Assembly (NCBI GenBank): GCA_030562195.1
Contig: JAUJPP010000006.1
Span: forward strand, 7,502,001-7,566,000
Length of the DNA stretch: 64,000 nt
Source of the DNA: Nipponacmea schrenckii
Lineage: Eukaryota > Mollusca > Gastropoda > Lottiidae
Reading direction: 5' to 3'
In this document: piece by piece, positions 1 through 12,857 of the stretch
Position numbering within the stretch: position 1 is the first letter of the stretch
How the letters are laid out: each line of letters starts with the position of its first letter
Notes under the pieces: generated by a model
What the model saw: only the letters and a program-made list of their open reading frames with translations
What the model was told of the DNA's origin: nothing
The model's database searches: none
Position numbers and translations under genes: made by a program

Positions 1-240
1 GAATTGAGTTTGGTTAAAAATTGTAAGATTATCTACTATCTGTCAGCTGTCGTTGTGACTTTCACACAATTACAACGAACGACGAAACAAAGGCCGTGTC
101 TTTGAAGAAAGAAGTGCAGTCAGTTCTCTTCAACTGTCATATTATGTCAAGTTGACATCAATCGTGACTTAATGAATTCTCTAAAGAAGCATTGTGCCGT
201 TTCCATTCATTGAAGTTATAGTATTACAAGGACCTTTGCA
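1..240 (+). other. Possible 5' untranslated exon of the first K2P gene
   Basis: The stretch ends in a plausible splice donor: GTAAGT starts at 241. The next recognisable acceptor on this strand is at 2570, in front of the exon that carries the K2P start codon. No open frame of note lies here, so it would be non-coding. The 5' end is cut by the window edge and no promoter element is convincing. This is an inference from splice-site form only; it could equally belong to another transcript. Confidence 0.25.
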
Positions 241-329
241 GTAAGTAGATGAGCACGAGAATGTAATATTTTATCATTTATAAACTGGTCTTATAAAGCG
301 GAAGTTTCTTTGTTTTTTTTTAGGTTTTT

Positions 330-1269
330 ATACGCCCACATGAATATGTGGACGTATATTGTAGTCACCCCTGTCTATCGGTCTGTCGGTCTCTGTCGGT
401 CTGTCGGTCTGTTGGTCCGTCAACATTTGTTGTAGACACTATAGAAGCTACAATTTTCTATGGATTTTAATGAAACTTGGTATGAGCATTCGTATTGATA
501 AGACGGCGGTCAAGTTCGATTTAGACGATTTTCGATAAATAGTTTTTGAGTTATTGCCCCTGTCTCTATATTTGTTGTAGACAAAATAGAAGCTACAATT
601 TTCAATGGATTAAATGTAAGTTGGTGTGAGCATTGTAATTGATAAGACGACTGTCAAGTTCGAATTTGATGATTGTTCGATAAACAGTTTTTGAGTTATT
701 GCCCTTGACTTAGTAAGATTGCGTCAAAATTTTATTGTGGGTGCTATAGAAAGCTCCAATTTTCAGAGGATTTTGATGAAACTTGGTGTGAGCATTGGAA
801 TTGATTAGACCTCAGTCAAGTTTGAATTTGACAGTTTTTCAATGAACTGTTTTAAGTTATTGCCCTTGACTTAGTAAAATTGCGTCAAAATTCTATTGTG
901 GTTGAAATAAGAAGCTTTAATTTTCAAAGGATTTTGATGGAACTTGGTGTAAGCATCAGAATTGATAAGACATTATTCATGTTTGAATTTCCGACTTTAA
1001 CGAATGGTTTTTGAGTTAATGCCCTTGACTTAATAAAATTGCGTCAAAAATATTTGTGGGTGCAAAATAAGCTACAATTTTTAAATAGATTTGATGAAGC
1101 TTGGTATGAGTATTGAAATAGATAAGATGGTGGTCAAGTTTTTATTTGACGATTTTTCGATTTGACAGTTTTTGAGTTTTTGCCCTTGACTTCAATATTC
1201 ATTCAGTGAATGTTTTTTTTAGTTATTGCTCTATTTATTTTTCAAAATCAATGCTGCCAGTGGGCGTAT
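330..1269 (+). mobile_element. MITE-like element with ATACGCCCAC ends and five internal ~150-bp repeats
   Basis: The left end reads ATACGCCCAC (330-339) and the right end GTGGGCGTAT (1260-1269), an exact 10-bp terminal inverted repeat. The left terminus is itself a near-perfect hairpin (cccacat / atgtgg, about 333-350). A pyrimidine-rich tCGGTctgt simple repeat follows (370-420). Inside are about five imperfect tandem units of about 150 bp. Each contains 'gaagctacaatttt', 'gatgaaacttggtgtgag', 'gataagacg..gtcaagtt' and 'ttgagttattgcccttgact'. It has no coding capacity. A second, shorter copy with the same two ends lies at 58300-58686. The element sits in the probable first intron of the K2P gene. 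Confidence 0.7.
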
Positions 1270-2570
1270 GTGTCCTTGCCTGGCAAGCTATCTTTAACTA
1301 TAAATGACGATTTTTTTTGTCAAAGGCTGTATCTCTTAACTCTTCTACAAAAATTAATTTCCTAGCTACATTTTGTTCACATTAAGTTCACATTTTGTAT
1401 ATGTACAAGATAAGCCAGAAATACTCCAATAAGCAATGCGTTACCAATACAAGCAGTCCTTATTACACGATGTTAATTGACATCTGACCAATATGTATAA
1501 ACAACAAAAGGACCTTCTGACCCTGATTTTTATCAATATAAGCTTGTACTGTTGTAGAGAAAATTTACACTGGTTTGTTATCGTATAAGTACTTAATATT
1601 ATAATTTCATATAATCCTTGAGATTAACACTGTCATCTGTTTGTAACATAACCATAAATTATAACATAACATATCATAATGTCTGAATTTTATTACACAT
1701 CATAAAAAGTATCTCTATATACTTTCTTGCTAGACATAATAATATTGTTATTATTGTTGGCAATGTTTCCTTTTTATATTTTTCTCTCACGCTGCGCATA
1801 CAAACTGCATGAAATACTGGGTTAGGCTTAACATTAATTATGAAATAGCCGCCATTCCTTTTCACGACATGTTGGTCTCATACACGCACATTTCATATTC
1901 AACCGATAAAGGACATCAACCCAATTCGACAATGTAACAAAGGGCCTGAAGAATAAGAGGAGTACTGCCATACCCAGTTCAGTGTTACGCTTCTGCAATT
2001 TATTAAACCAATAAAAATTGAGATGTCGGAGAAAAATAAGCCAAGAAATAAAAACTGGTACGCTATCTAATCAATTTCTAACTGCTAAGGTATGAAGTCA
2101 GAAATAATAAAAAAAAACTGCATCACATTGTCACGTACATAATTAAGTAAGCTTTATACATGTATATATTATACTAACAATAGGATATATTATACTAACA
2201 ATAGGTATTATCCTAATCATTCGTCTGTGACTTAAAATTTTTGAAATGCTTAGTCGACTTTGGTTCTGTTGTTTGTAATTCATGCGATATTTATGCCCAC
2301 TTTCGGAATTTCGCGAAGTGTTTTGAATGGTTAAATGTTAACCTGGTTATAGACATGCGGTTGTATTTGGAAGTGACTTTGTAAAGTTGGTAGAAATTAT
2401 TTTTCTGGCTTTTGAACCTAATAATAACATTTCTATATCGATTAAACAGTTTACCATAAGTCTTTATTAGTGTTATTACGCGTTAAGAACCTTATCATGC
2501 GTTGTTCATTACAACATTCTAGTTATTCATCTTATGAACTTTATAACCACATTTTTATTTTTATTTACAG
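1270..2570. other. Non-coding, probable intron 1 of the first K2P gene
   Basis: AT-rich sequence without a credible open frame. A 22-bp direct duplication (tatattatactaacaatagg) occurs at about 2165-2206. The segment ends with a polypyrimidine tract and TTTACAG acceptor at 2570. I see no RNA gene or mobile-element coding remnant here. Confidence 0.4.
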
Positions 2571-2693
2571 GGTTGAAGAACGAGTAACACAAGTTTTACA
2601 GAACCCATAACATTCACAAGAAACATGTAATGATAGGGACAAGTTTTATTTGGGTCAACAAGTTTTACCTCGAAAAATCATTTATTAGTCAGT

Positions 2694-5600
2694 ATGTCCG
2701 AATCAGGTAAGATATTTTCATCGCAGTTTATTATCGTATTGACCTATACCTTCATTATTTCATGGATATGGTTACAATATGATAATCATGCCACATCTAT
2801 ACAAAGATGATAGCTTCTGTGGTAATTTATGAGCATGGTCACATATTTTTACGATTAGATTGATTTTAAATTTATCATCAACGGTTTAATATCTCGATTG
2901 GAGAGTCAAACATTTTTTTCTCGAATATTATCGGCCCCAGATCGGTATATTCAGTTTTATCTAAATTACAATTTGTCGATTCATGTTATTTTAACTGTAA
3001 CCATCAGATGCATGTGTCGATTACTGCTTACACAAAAATAAGCCAAATTTGAGAATAAAAGCATTTCGAGACATGACAGACCATGAGAGTTGCCCCAACA
3101 AATCATTTAATTAGTTTGTGAATGCTTTGGACACTACAGATCAAGTGATAAAGATAAGGCGAGAACTTGCGAGCTAGTTTGCAACAATTTTTTTTTGTGT
3201 TTACAAGGTGTTTTTTAATACATTGTATCCCGAATACGGGTTTTGACATGGTCTTTTTAACCGGCATGAAACTATGCCCATAAAACTGTTTTTGTTTTAA
3301 GGCCAGTCTACACGATCATACATATGTTCCAAAAATCATCATGCATATGTATGACCATATACAAATTTGTTTTGGATATCTTCCTACATTGTTAAACATC
3401 CTCAAGCATGATCCAACATTTGTATGATTTTGGTGGTTTTGAAACGATGTTTATAATACATGTAATGAAAATGAACTAGTCCCTTAAGTTTTTGATTGAT
3501 TTTCATCAAACTTGGTATGTATTTTAATGACCCAAATTTGCTTCTGTATCTGTAATACTATTCTTTACCAAAACAGTTCTTCATTGACATTAAAGATCTG
3601 TTTCTAAAACCTTTATAGTTCGAATATTTATTATTCATTTATTCATTGAAGTTCTTAGATTGTTCGATTACAAACCATATTGATATGTTAACTTCCTCTA
3701 ATCTGTGTATCATTTTCTTTATTTCTATGGTAAACTGGTAACTTATATATAATTAATAGTGTATTTCTAAACTATATTTGTAAACTATCTTATATGAGGG
3801 TGTTTATGCATGTTCAGTACATGTAGTAATATCACACAATGTCAATTTAGACTAAAACCAAACATAGCGTCAAGTTTAACGACGCTGATAGTTTTCTGTT
3901 TACGGTGTAAATGTTGAAATAGTAGAATTCTATTGTGGATACGACACGTAATTCTGACCCTTAAGTGACAAGTTAAAGGACTAATAATCTGGAATTTACT
4001 AAAGCTAAAAGATAACTTTAAGTGATAGTGATGCCATAAGGACATTTTATTCTCTGTTAAATCTAGGCGAAAAGGGACATACACATTTGCTTTCTTGAAT
4101 TGAAGCAAATAATGCTAAGTGAGTGAAAATTCATTTACCGTTAAGAGGTTTAAAGCTTTATATCAAATAGGTTATAATTAACAATATGCAATTTTTCTAA
4201 TGTGGTAGTGATATTTACTTTTATATTTTAAACTTGACTTTTCACCGGGGTGAAAATTCTTTCCACCTGGGTGAAAAGTCCCAAATTAGACATTTAATTT
4301 TTCGACTTTTCACCGGGGTGAAAATACTTTCCACCTGTGAGTCTCGAAATAAACTTAAAGATTGGCTTACCATCAACACTAAGCTGAACTGAAAAGCAAT
4401 TCATCAAATACTGAGCACGATATATGTCAGTCGTCATGTTTAATCCAACTCTAAAAATTCAAAAAAAATTTTAAAATTGCTGTTTTTTTTGCCCTGGTAC
4501 CATTTATTGGTATAATTGGAAAATTATACTAAATGCATGATTTAGTATACTTTTAGAGTATACTGCGATGCTATCACTGCTATTTCTTTGATTAGGTGTC
4601 TTAAATTATTGATAGTTCTTTAGAGTTGTATCGATTTAACATCCTGTATTAAATTATTAAAGCTATTTAGTCTAGCTTATGGCATAGCACATTCAGTTCA
4701 AATCAACTCCCACAAAAACTCTCTTTTAGCACCACGTTAATTCATTTCGGCTCGTTCAATGTCTTCAGTTCACTTCACATACAGGATATGAAAACCTGTT
4801 GACAATTTGTCATATTTTCATTTTATGTTTGAACTAATGAATCCTAAGAATCTATCTACTTATCTTAAAATAATTTTCGAGGCGAGCATTTGATTGGATT
4901 GATATAAATATTCATTACTACTTCTGTCTGGTATTCATCTTTATTGAAGTAGATAATTGATAAAATTCTGGTATAATTGTTCAATTCTACCGAGGCTATT
5001 GCTATTTTTATTGCGTTGAGAATAAGGTATAGTTCTATGGATCCGTGATTGTCTTTGTCAGCTTTTTTGGATAGGTTATTGTGAATCATTTGTGCAGTGA
5101 TTTGTGAATTTAAAAGGTAACTTGTTTTATACATTGGGTGTTTAACAATGTTCTGTGATTTACAAATGGACAACATGCAAAATTAATGAAAACGTTGTTG
5201 ATTCTACGTGCTTAATGGTTTTCCTTTTTGGTTAATGTGTCATGCCATGAAAAATACGTCAGAGCAAATGACGTCATCATATTTATATTTCCCGGAACGA
5301 TTGCTGTTGAAGGCCTTTCTTGAACTTGAAGAGGCTCCTCATCAAGTCTCTGAGCCAACACTTTCCAGTAGAAAAGGGAGGGTATTGATACAGTGTCAAC
5401 GTATCCATGTTCCGTCAAAGGTAATTCATGACTGTCCTAAGCTAGTTTTGTTCATTTGTGATGCATTGTCTACTGGGCAGGTTCACAAGAATATGATCTT
5501 GTGCAAAGAAAATAGTAGGCTAGGCCTAGCCTAGCCGATATGAAATAGTTGTAGGACACCCCACTTGTACCTTTTCAGCCAACTCTCGTAACTCAAACTC

Positions 5601-8600
5601 TAAGCTTTCGACTTTGCTTGGTCAGGGCCGACATAGATAATTTATTGGCCACATAATTCCATTTTTAATCTAAATTTCACCTTCTATAGGTCTAACTTTT
5701 TCTAGAAATCTTGTTGGCCTGAATGCTTATTTTATACACACTAAAGAATAATCTTTCACATGTAAATTTCCAAATCTAGCCCAAAAGTTAGTCTAAGTTA
5801 GGCAAACGAAAACCCAAATAGTCAATAGGGAGAGAAAGAGAAAAAATATCTAAAAATAACACGAACTACATTCGATACAATCATATGTTTTGGTGGAGCA
5901 GTCCTATTAAATGTACAATGACCATACAGAGTAGAAGAATGTCTAGTTATTGTTATAAAATTCTATCTTATTTTTGGTCCATTTTCTACCATGGCAGTTA
6001 ATAGCTAATACAATGGTCATCGTAATTTCTATTTTCCTTCCCTGTCCGCCTCTAATCACTTCCACCCTTCTTGGTCTTCCTTCTAACTCCTAATCGTTAT
6101 GATCACCATATACATAGAATCAATTTTCGAAGCCCTCAACCTTTGATGTCTATAAGAACAATAACACCTTTACAAAAAGTCACCTTACTTGGTAATGCTA
6201 ACAATACTGCTCCTAATACAGATAGTGATACTACTTTTTCAACATTCATACCCTTGCCATCTTCAGCCTCTTACATCTCCTATCCTATTATTACAACCTT
6301 ATGTCTCATTATCACCATGTCTGAATTGATCCTCCCACTTGTAACTAATTATCGGTTCATCACACTTGAGCAGAATATCCAAAGGCAAATTCTTTGTGGA
6401 CACAATGGATTTTGATTAAAATTGATGTGAGTGTTTGTAATCACTCAAGGATAAATTTTATTGAAATTCAAACTAATCGAAAATTATTTACTATGGGTTA
6501 TTGCCCTTGATCTTGATTTCTTTGTGGACACGATAGAGAGCTGTTTTTTTTGGATGGATTTTGATGAAATATGGTATATAGAAAATAAAACTAATCGAAA
6601 ATTATTTACTATGAGTTATTGCCCTTGATCTTGAATTCTTTGTGGACACGATACAAAACTAGTTTCTTGGTCGATTAAAAAATTTGGCGTCTTTGTAATC
6701 ACCTAAGGATGAACTCTATTAAAAATCATACCAATCGCAAATTATTTACTATAAGTTATTGGTCTTGCTCTTGAATTATTTTCGTACGAAATATAGCATT
6801 GTCTTTTTAGATTAGCCTACAACCGCTTTCAAAGATTCTAATTTTCCCGAAAATAATAAATTAGATATAAAGGTTTTTGATACCCACCAACATTTATTTA
6901 AATATTTTTTTCATCCAAAACATACTTTTATTGGCATAATTAAATCTCAAATTTTATATATTTCCAATATTTCTTGCCAAGCATCTCGTATAATCAAAAG
7001 ATACTATTAGGAATTAAAAAATCAATTCCTCTCTATTTTTTTATATAAAAAACTGGTTATAGCCTATTTAAAAAAAACTCTAAAATGATATCCTTGATCC
7101 CATTGAGGATAACGAAATTCCACAAAACTAATTGATTAAACTTATTTTCAAATAGAATTTTTGTTTTGTTTTAGTATTTTCATATCTTTCTATACTTTAT
7201 AGTAAGTCAAACACTTTCATTATAATTCTGGTTTATTCGCAGTAAGCTTCTTTCAAGAATTTGTTTAAGGAAAGCTATATCCTGTTTTATAATTATCGTG
7301 AATCAGTTAATGCATTTTCAATTAAGGACGTTTAATATGAAGTATAATTGATAACCACATATGATTTTCTGCTTTGAATTAAATGTAATTAATATAAACA
7401 TGAAATTTTTAGATATAACCTAAAACCTGTGCCAGTGCCTCCTGTTGAATAGTGAGTAGTTACCAATAATAACTGGTTTCTTTTCAATCACCCTGATCTC
7501 TTAACTTATAAACAAATGACATTTATTTTCACATTAATGAATAATACACATTAATAACTGAAACGTTTAAGTAGATGGATCACTAGGGAATATAAGCCTT
7601 TTGACTTAAAACATTAAACGTATTGTCTCTCTTGTCATTAACGTGATATAAAAATTTCAAATGTATTGGATTTCTGAGATTTTCATCTCCATGGAAACTT
7701 GTAATATGATAACAGAAATGTAAAGGTCTACGATAAATGAGGTCACTTTTTAGGATTATATATCAAAAGGTAATATTCAGCTTGTCTATTTTTCACATTT
7801 CAGATATCTCCACGAGGGAAAGGCTTCTCGCAGACAGTATGACGGAGGGCTCTGTCACAATGCAAACCAGCGGAATATCCCAAAACAGCATTCTGGAACC
7901 GGACAAGCAATCACCCGAAAAGAATATGTGTTGGAGAAGATTTATCCATGTGCTAAAAATCTTGTATTCCTACATTCGTTCTATTGTTGGACTGTTGTTT
8001 TTATTAATTGTCTATTCCCTTATTGGTGCCTTTATTTTCCGAGCCATTGAAGCTCCATATGAAACTGAACAAAAGGCGATTATTAAAAAAGAAAGGAAAG
8101 AGATTATTGAACAATTTGTGAATTTTACACATATGCCCACACTTAACGAGACTGACCTTAGAAATCAGTTGTTCAACTTACTTAAAGATTATGAGGAGGA
8201 AGTATACACGGCTTATAAAACTGGCGTTTCAGTTTCTGTCACCAAACCTAAATGGGATTTTTATACTGCTTTATTTTATTGTGGAACTGTTTATACGACA
8301 ATAGGTACATTTTATTTTTTCTTATCATTTTACTTGCATCTTATGAACTTAATATGAAAACTGATAGACTGTATCATTATAAATTGATGTTAACCGTCGA
8401 TTTGGGCATGAATGGGCATGACTTTAGCAACTCAAATTTGATCCATAAGAGTATCAATTCATCATTTTAACTTAAAACCAGTGTCATAATTAACTTAGTA
8501 ATTATTGAAAAACTCAGTTTAATGGATAATTACTTAACTTTATGGTGGATTTTTGCCGTATGCTTTTTTCACCAGATATGTTCATTGATGAACAATTACT

Positions 8601-10574
8601 CATTTTCAGTGTGAAAATTTCAATTTTTGGTAATTCTTAGAGGTAGTATAAGCCTACCTTTCAACTCCTAAATTATTATCTAAAACATCGAATTAATAAT
8701 TGTTATAAATTTGAAGTACTAATGTAAGTGATATTGCATAATCTATTGCTTAAAAAAAGGCCAAAGTGACATACTAGTATCTGATATGGTTCTCTGTCAT
8801 TTTGGCACACAATTTTTAAGCGCACTTCATTTAGGCACCGGGCTAGATAAGTACATGTCATTTAGGCCAAGTGCTATTTAGACACACTTTCAATCAGGCA
8901 CACTCTCTTTAGGCACACTAAAATTCGGCACACAGAAATTTAGGTACAGTGATTAAGGCACGCCTTAAATTAGGCACACTTTCAATAAGGCACATATTCA
9001 TTTAGACACACCTAGAATTAGACACATATCCATTTAAGCACCCCTTAAACTATATCAAAATTAATTTACACACACTTTCAATAAAGCACGCATTAACACA
9101 TGGCCAGACCGATCTCCTTTTTGCTACAGTCTGATTTGTACTTCTGTCACGTGCTAAGTTCACAGACACATATCAAAGTCATTAATATATATTCATATTG
9201 ACCATTCTTGAGAACTAAATTTTATGTTCATGCTAAGACACAGTATCAATTTACTGCAATGTATGTTAAGGTTAAAAATATGGTGCTGAAAATGATTTCC
9301 TTACCACTACGAAGTGATCTCCCTTTTCCCTTTAGTTTTTGGTGGCCATGCCCCTACCTCTTTATATGTATATATGTGTGCCCAATTGAATATGTGCCTA
9401 ATTGGAGGTGTGCCTAAATGATAGTGTGCCCAATTTTAGTGTGGCTTATTGAGTATGTGCCTAATTGAATGTGTACCTAAATTGCTGTGCCTAAATAAAT
9501 GACACTGTGCTTAAATGACATGACATTGTGCTTATCTGAACGTTTGCTTAAATGAAGTGTTCCTAAAGTACTGTGTCTAAATGAAGTGTGCCTAAAGTAC
9601 TGTGTCTAAATGAAGTGTGCCTAAAGTACTGTGTCTAAATGAGGTGTTCTTAAAAAGGTGTGCTTAAATGACTGCTTACCATCGGGTATATTACCTACAT
9701 TTTGTGGTCAAGATAATATGATTATCATTTTCTATCATTTTGTTTTATTTCAGGATATGGTCACATCTACCCTTCTACTACTTTAGGACAAATTGTTACA
9801 ATTATATATGCCTTTATTGGTATACCACTCGCGTTAATAACATTAGCTGATATGGGTAAACGATTCACTTTTGGAATTAAATTTGTGTTAGCCTTTCTAA
9901 GTCAGATTTGTAAAAGTAGATGTTGTAGAAAAGTTAGACGATGTAAAACTGAGGACTACAATTTAGAGGAGGCTACTATAGGGAAAGTAGCGAATGGAAC
10001 TGAAATAAGACCTGGTGTTAAGATATATTTTGGTTATGAAGTGGATACGGAATTTAATGTGAATTTCTATTTGGCACTAACTATTGTTATAGTGTATATG
10101 TTTTTGGGAGCTTTTATATACACCAGATGGGAAGCTTGGACATATTTCGAAGCGGTGTATTTTATTTTCATTTCTATTAGTACAATTGGTTTCGGTGATA
10201 TAATACCTGCTCATCCTAAATTTTTCCTTTTATCCTCAGTGTATGTATTTATAGGGCTTTCTCTAGTATCAATGTGTATAAATGTGGCTATAGTTTACTT
10301 TACACAACAAATTGACAAAGCAAAGGTCAACATTGGACGGGCCACGGAAATGGCCATGGAAAGGACTAATAAAACATTTTCATTTGCAAGAGGAAAGATG
10401 CACGAGATGAGCATTAAGATGAACAATCATTATCATCACAATCATGATCATAATCCCGATCATGATCAGAATGGTCATCAAAAGAAACACAGGTTCGATC
10501 ATAATATTTTCAGGGTCAATTTTAAGAATGGTAATGGTCATGGTCGACACCACCGTAAAAGGAATTCTATTTAA
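2694..10574 (+). CDS. Two-pore-domain (K2P) potassium channel, gene 1
   Basis: Spliced gene. Exon 2571-2706 has ATG at 2694, then exons 7804-8304 and 9754-10574. All junctions are GT-AG and the joined frame is 1335 nt, 444 residues. The start is chosen because MSES plus one base joins in frame to the acceptor at 7803. K2P channels carry background potassium leak in the plasma membrane. Order: M1 about 65-84 (IVGLLFLLIVYSLIGAFIF), extracellular cap about 85-155 with glycosylation sites NFT and NET, pore 1 with TTIGYG (169-174), M2, cytosolic loop, M3, pore 2 with TIGFGD (315-320), M4. The cap has no cysteine, so the inter-subunit cap disulfide of TWIK-type channels is not expected. The tail (395-444) holds about 12 histidines with many Asp and Asn. 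The last intron, phase 1, splits the first glycine codon of GYG. Subfamily (TWIK, TASK, TREK) is not assigned. Confidence 0.92.
4232..4340. repeat. Two-unit TTTTCACC..GGTGAAAA palindrome repeat
   Basis: Two units of about 79 bp carry the palindrome TTTTCACCGGGGTGAAAA followed by 'ttctttccacctgggtgaaaag' or a close variant. The same palindrome core (TTTCACC-nn-GGTGAAA) is the building block of the 7-unit satellite at 57780-58280, so the two loci belong to one repeat family. Confidence 0.6.
6371..6790 (+). repeat. Array of three ~140-bp repeats (second subfamily of the MITE internal unit)
   Basis: Units share 'ttctttgtggacacgata', 'ggattttgatgaaa', 'aatcgaaaattatttactat' and 'gagttattgcccttgatcttgaa'. 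The unit plan is the same as that of the internal repeats at 430-1190, but the sequence is a distinct subfamily. A reverse-oriented array of the same subfamily lies at about 31830-32260. No terminal inverted repeat is seen here. Confidence 0.6.
8305..9753 (+). other. Intron 3 of K2P gene 1, interrupting the pore-1 glycine codon
   Basis: The donor GTACAT (8305) and acceptor TTTATTTCAG (ending 9753) give a phase-1 intron between G and GA of the first filter glycine. Much of it is the fold-back element at 8808-9690. The paralogous gene at 28024 has an intron at the identical codon and phase but only 201 bp long, so this one has grown by insertion. Confidence 0.85.
8808..9690. mobile_element. Fold-back (long inverted repeat) element built of TTTAGGCACA motifs
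   Basis: The left arm (about 8808-9090) is a run of variants of 'catttaggcacac' spaced about 18-30 bp. The right arm (about 9376-9690) is the reverse complement pattern, 'tgtgcctaaatgaag', repeated at similar spacing. The loop of about 290 bp between them is unique. Within the right arm, 'aagtactgtgtctaaatgaagtgtg' style units are nearly identical for three copies (9566-9650), suggesting recent local expansion. There is no coding capacity. This is the architecture of fold-back or MITE elements with internally repetitive arms; no transposase family can be named. Confidence 0.65.
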
Positions 10575-11574
10575 TGTTCAGACACACTTGTAAGTGCCAT
10601 TGTCACATCTTGTTTAGCATTTAAATTACCCAACCTAGTCAATACTTTTGTATAAGGTCTAGAGAGATAATATTATTTCTCAAGGTTATTATGAACTATT
10701 CAACCAGATAACGTTATACTTTGTCAATTTCATTTCATTGATATATTGCCCATGAATAACAATTCTGTTGTTATGGTAGTCATGTTAGCATGTTTTATTA
10801 TACATGAACCGAAGCATCGCAGTATGTTTCTTCCATTTCTTCGTCGTAAAATCGATTCCTGTTTTAAGGATGCAACGATTCGCTTGGAATTATTTTGTTA
10901 TTTTTATACTTTTATAAAGTACCCTTTATTAAATGTTTCTGATGAAAAGATCTATATCAAAGAAAATATTGGATTCATGATTGTTTATATTAATCAGAAC
11001 AGTAAATATACGTTTAATTAATGTAACCAGATTATATTTCATTATTGGTCAATTTATATTAAGAACTAGATCCTAACATAGGTGAAGGTAGTACTATAAG
11101 ATGTTTCACCATGAAGTCGCATTTGCTTAGAACGAGTTCTCTTGTTTCACTTGATTCATGTCTACCTGTACTATACTGAATTATTGAAGAGCATTTGTGT
11201 TGCTTCCAACCTCCTTATTCAAACATGAGTTGTACGGACCTGGCTCGTTTGAGATGGCAAAATATCAACTACTCAATTACGAAAATGTCATTTATTTAAA
11301 TTTCTGATAAATGACTATAACAATATGCAAATAAATTGTAGTGAAATATGAATCAAACATAAGAATTGAAACTATATACAAACCCATCGAAAAGATGGGA
11401 CATAAAATTCCGCCAAAGTCGACACGTTTACGTGAAGACCCGCCCATCCAAGGTCCGCAAAACTCATCTAAAATCCAGATAAAAGTTAAATACAGCCTAC
11501 GTTGACATCTCAATGCAATTAATACCTGACAACATGACTTATGTCTTTGAACCTTAATTTATCAATGAGTGACA
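10575..11574. other. 3' flank of K2P gene 1 without a recognised gene
   Basis: AT-rich. Likely holds the 3' UTR, but I see no canonical AATAAA in the first 400 bases. The open frame at 10746-11021 has no recognisable domain and starts too close behind the stop codon to be persuasive. Confidence 0.35.
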
Positions 11575-12212
11575 CTATGATAACAGATTTGGAACACGAA
11601 TATAATATTTAACTGCTGATGAATTCCAGCGGCCGAATCTCCGAATGGCGTCCTCTGAATGACCGTTAAAAAAGGCACTACTCGCAGCGCCAAAAAGGAA
11701 TGCAACTTGTAAAGCTGTGGATCCAAATTCAAAAATTATTAAAATATTCTTTAACTTTGTAGTTATAAAGAAATACGAAATTGGGCTTCCGTCCATAAAC
11801 TGAAACAGAGGACCCGACACATGAGGACATGCAATTAAGTAGGTGCGTTAACAGTTAACTGGGCATAAACTTACATTGTCAGGTACTACTACTAAGAGGA
11901 TGCACACAGGAGATGTTGATTTTTTATGTTTAAAATTACGTAAGTTAAGTTTTAAAGCAATAGGTTTATCACCTTAATTCTCAGATTGAACGTCCGAAAT
12001 TTGAATTAAAGTAAATGGATCGTTGTAATATGTACATAACCTATAGCAGATGCCGATGATGCAATCGTACTCAGAGTATACCCAGAATCAAATAAACAAG
12101 CCAGAAAATTCGGAAGAACTGTTGGATAATTCCTCTGATTACAAAACTGTGTAAATTTTAACCAGTAATTTTTGTAACAGGACAATGTCGAGGATGACAT
12201 TGAAGATTCCAA
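11575..12212 (-). pseudogene. DIRS tyrosine recombinase (broken)
   Basis: 12212-12006 encodes an N-terminal SAM-like core-binding part ('SCYKNYWLKFTQFC', 'PNFLACLFDSGYTLSTIASSASAIGYVH'). 11820-11575 encodes the C-terminal catalytic part, with 'GHSEDAIRRFGRW' and 'YYIR' holding the nucleophile region. The preceding HSFR-type motif reads 'AFLFGAAS', so the second catalytic arginine appears to be lost. About 180 bases between the two parts contain no open frame. Confidence 0.7.
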
Positions 12213-12232
12213 GACTTTACAAGCGCCACTAT

Positions 12233-12857
12233 CTAAACCGACAAATACTCCACTGGAACGGGAAAGGGATCCGAAACCAAATGAGGTTCTATTTCCCTGG
12301 CTTTCTGAAACATCAAACGAGACAAATAGTCACTCAACGTATTTGTTATACCCGGGATATGTTTAGCTTTAAAAACAATATTATGGGTAAGAGTAGCGAT
12401 AACCAACGAACTAGGCGCATCATCAACGGACATTTAGAGGACATTTTGTTAATGACAAATTTGGTGCATTCGTTATCGGTGAGAAATAGAATCTTGTGAT
12501 TTTCCATTAAATTACCCCACGTTTCCAAGGATAGTACTATTGGAAGCAGTTCCATGGCATTAATATGAGATTAATATAAGATTCCATCTCTTTAGACCAA
12601 TGAAAGGCGAACCACTTGGAACCGAAAAATTCCGCGTAACCTTTAGTCGACGCAGCGTCTGTATACAATTTAATAGTATCTGAAGATAACCAATTGTCGT
12701 TTAGAAACATACATTTTCCGTTAAAATTATCAATAAACAGTAACCATGCATGTAAATCGAATTCTGCTTCCTTATTCAGACGAATCTGATAATGAGCTTT
12801 TGAAATACCTTTAGTCAAATTAATCAAACGTCTTAAAAAAGCCCGTCCCGGTACCAC
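12233..12857 (-). pseudogene. DIRS RNase H (broken)
   Basis: Three overlapping short frames are seen. 12857-12537 carries 'FDLHAWLLFIDNFNGK' and 'IKLYTDAAST' (first RNase H Asp). 12555-12346 carries 'MELLPIVLSLETWG' and 'ILFLTDNECTKFVIN' (Glu and second Asp). 12433-12233 carries 'KHIPGITNTLSDYLSR' (the final His/Asp motif). Order and motifs are those of DIRS RNase H, broken by two frameshifts. Confidence 0.75.

Larger units (their letters stand above)
2707..7803 (+). other. Intron 2 of K2P gene 1
   Basis: A 5.1-kb intron bounded by GTAAGA (2707) and TTTCACATTTCAG (ending 7803). It contains the palindromic repeat at 4232-4340 and the ~150-bp repeat array at 6371-6790, both listed separately. 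A short palindromic run of 'aggctaggcctagcctagcc' occurs at about 5517-5536. Open frames around 5200-5530 and 6071-6415 show no recognisable domain on either strand and are not called. Confidence 0.75.

Noticed and set aside
3842..4108. 88-codon - strand open frame
   Set aside because: No domain, inside the K2P intron, no codon-usage or conservation argument; chance in AT-rich DNA.
5208..5534. 108-codon + strand frame and its - strand shadow, GC-richer than surroundings
   Set aside because: Slightly unlike its AT-rich neighbours, but neither strand gives a recognisable motif and there are no splice partners.
6071..6415. 114-codon + strand frame
   Set aside because: Ser/Thr/Ile-rich, low complexity, runs into the repeat array; no start context or family.
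7737..7803. Unspliced start of K2P gene 1 at 7737
   Set aside because: The frame is open from 7737, but a clear acceptor at 7803 and an in-frame partner exon with ATG at 2694 explain the N-terminus better.
8252..8470. 72-codon frame overlapping the K2P exon end
   Set aside because: Shadow of the exon in another frame continuing into the intron.
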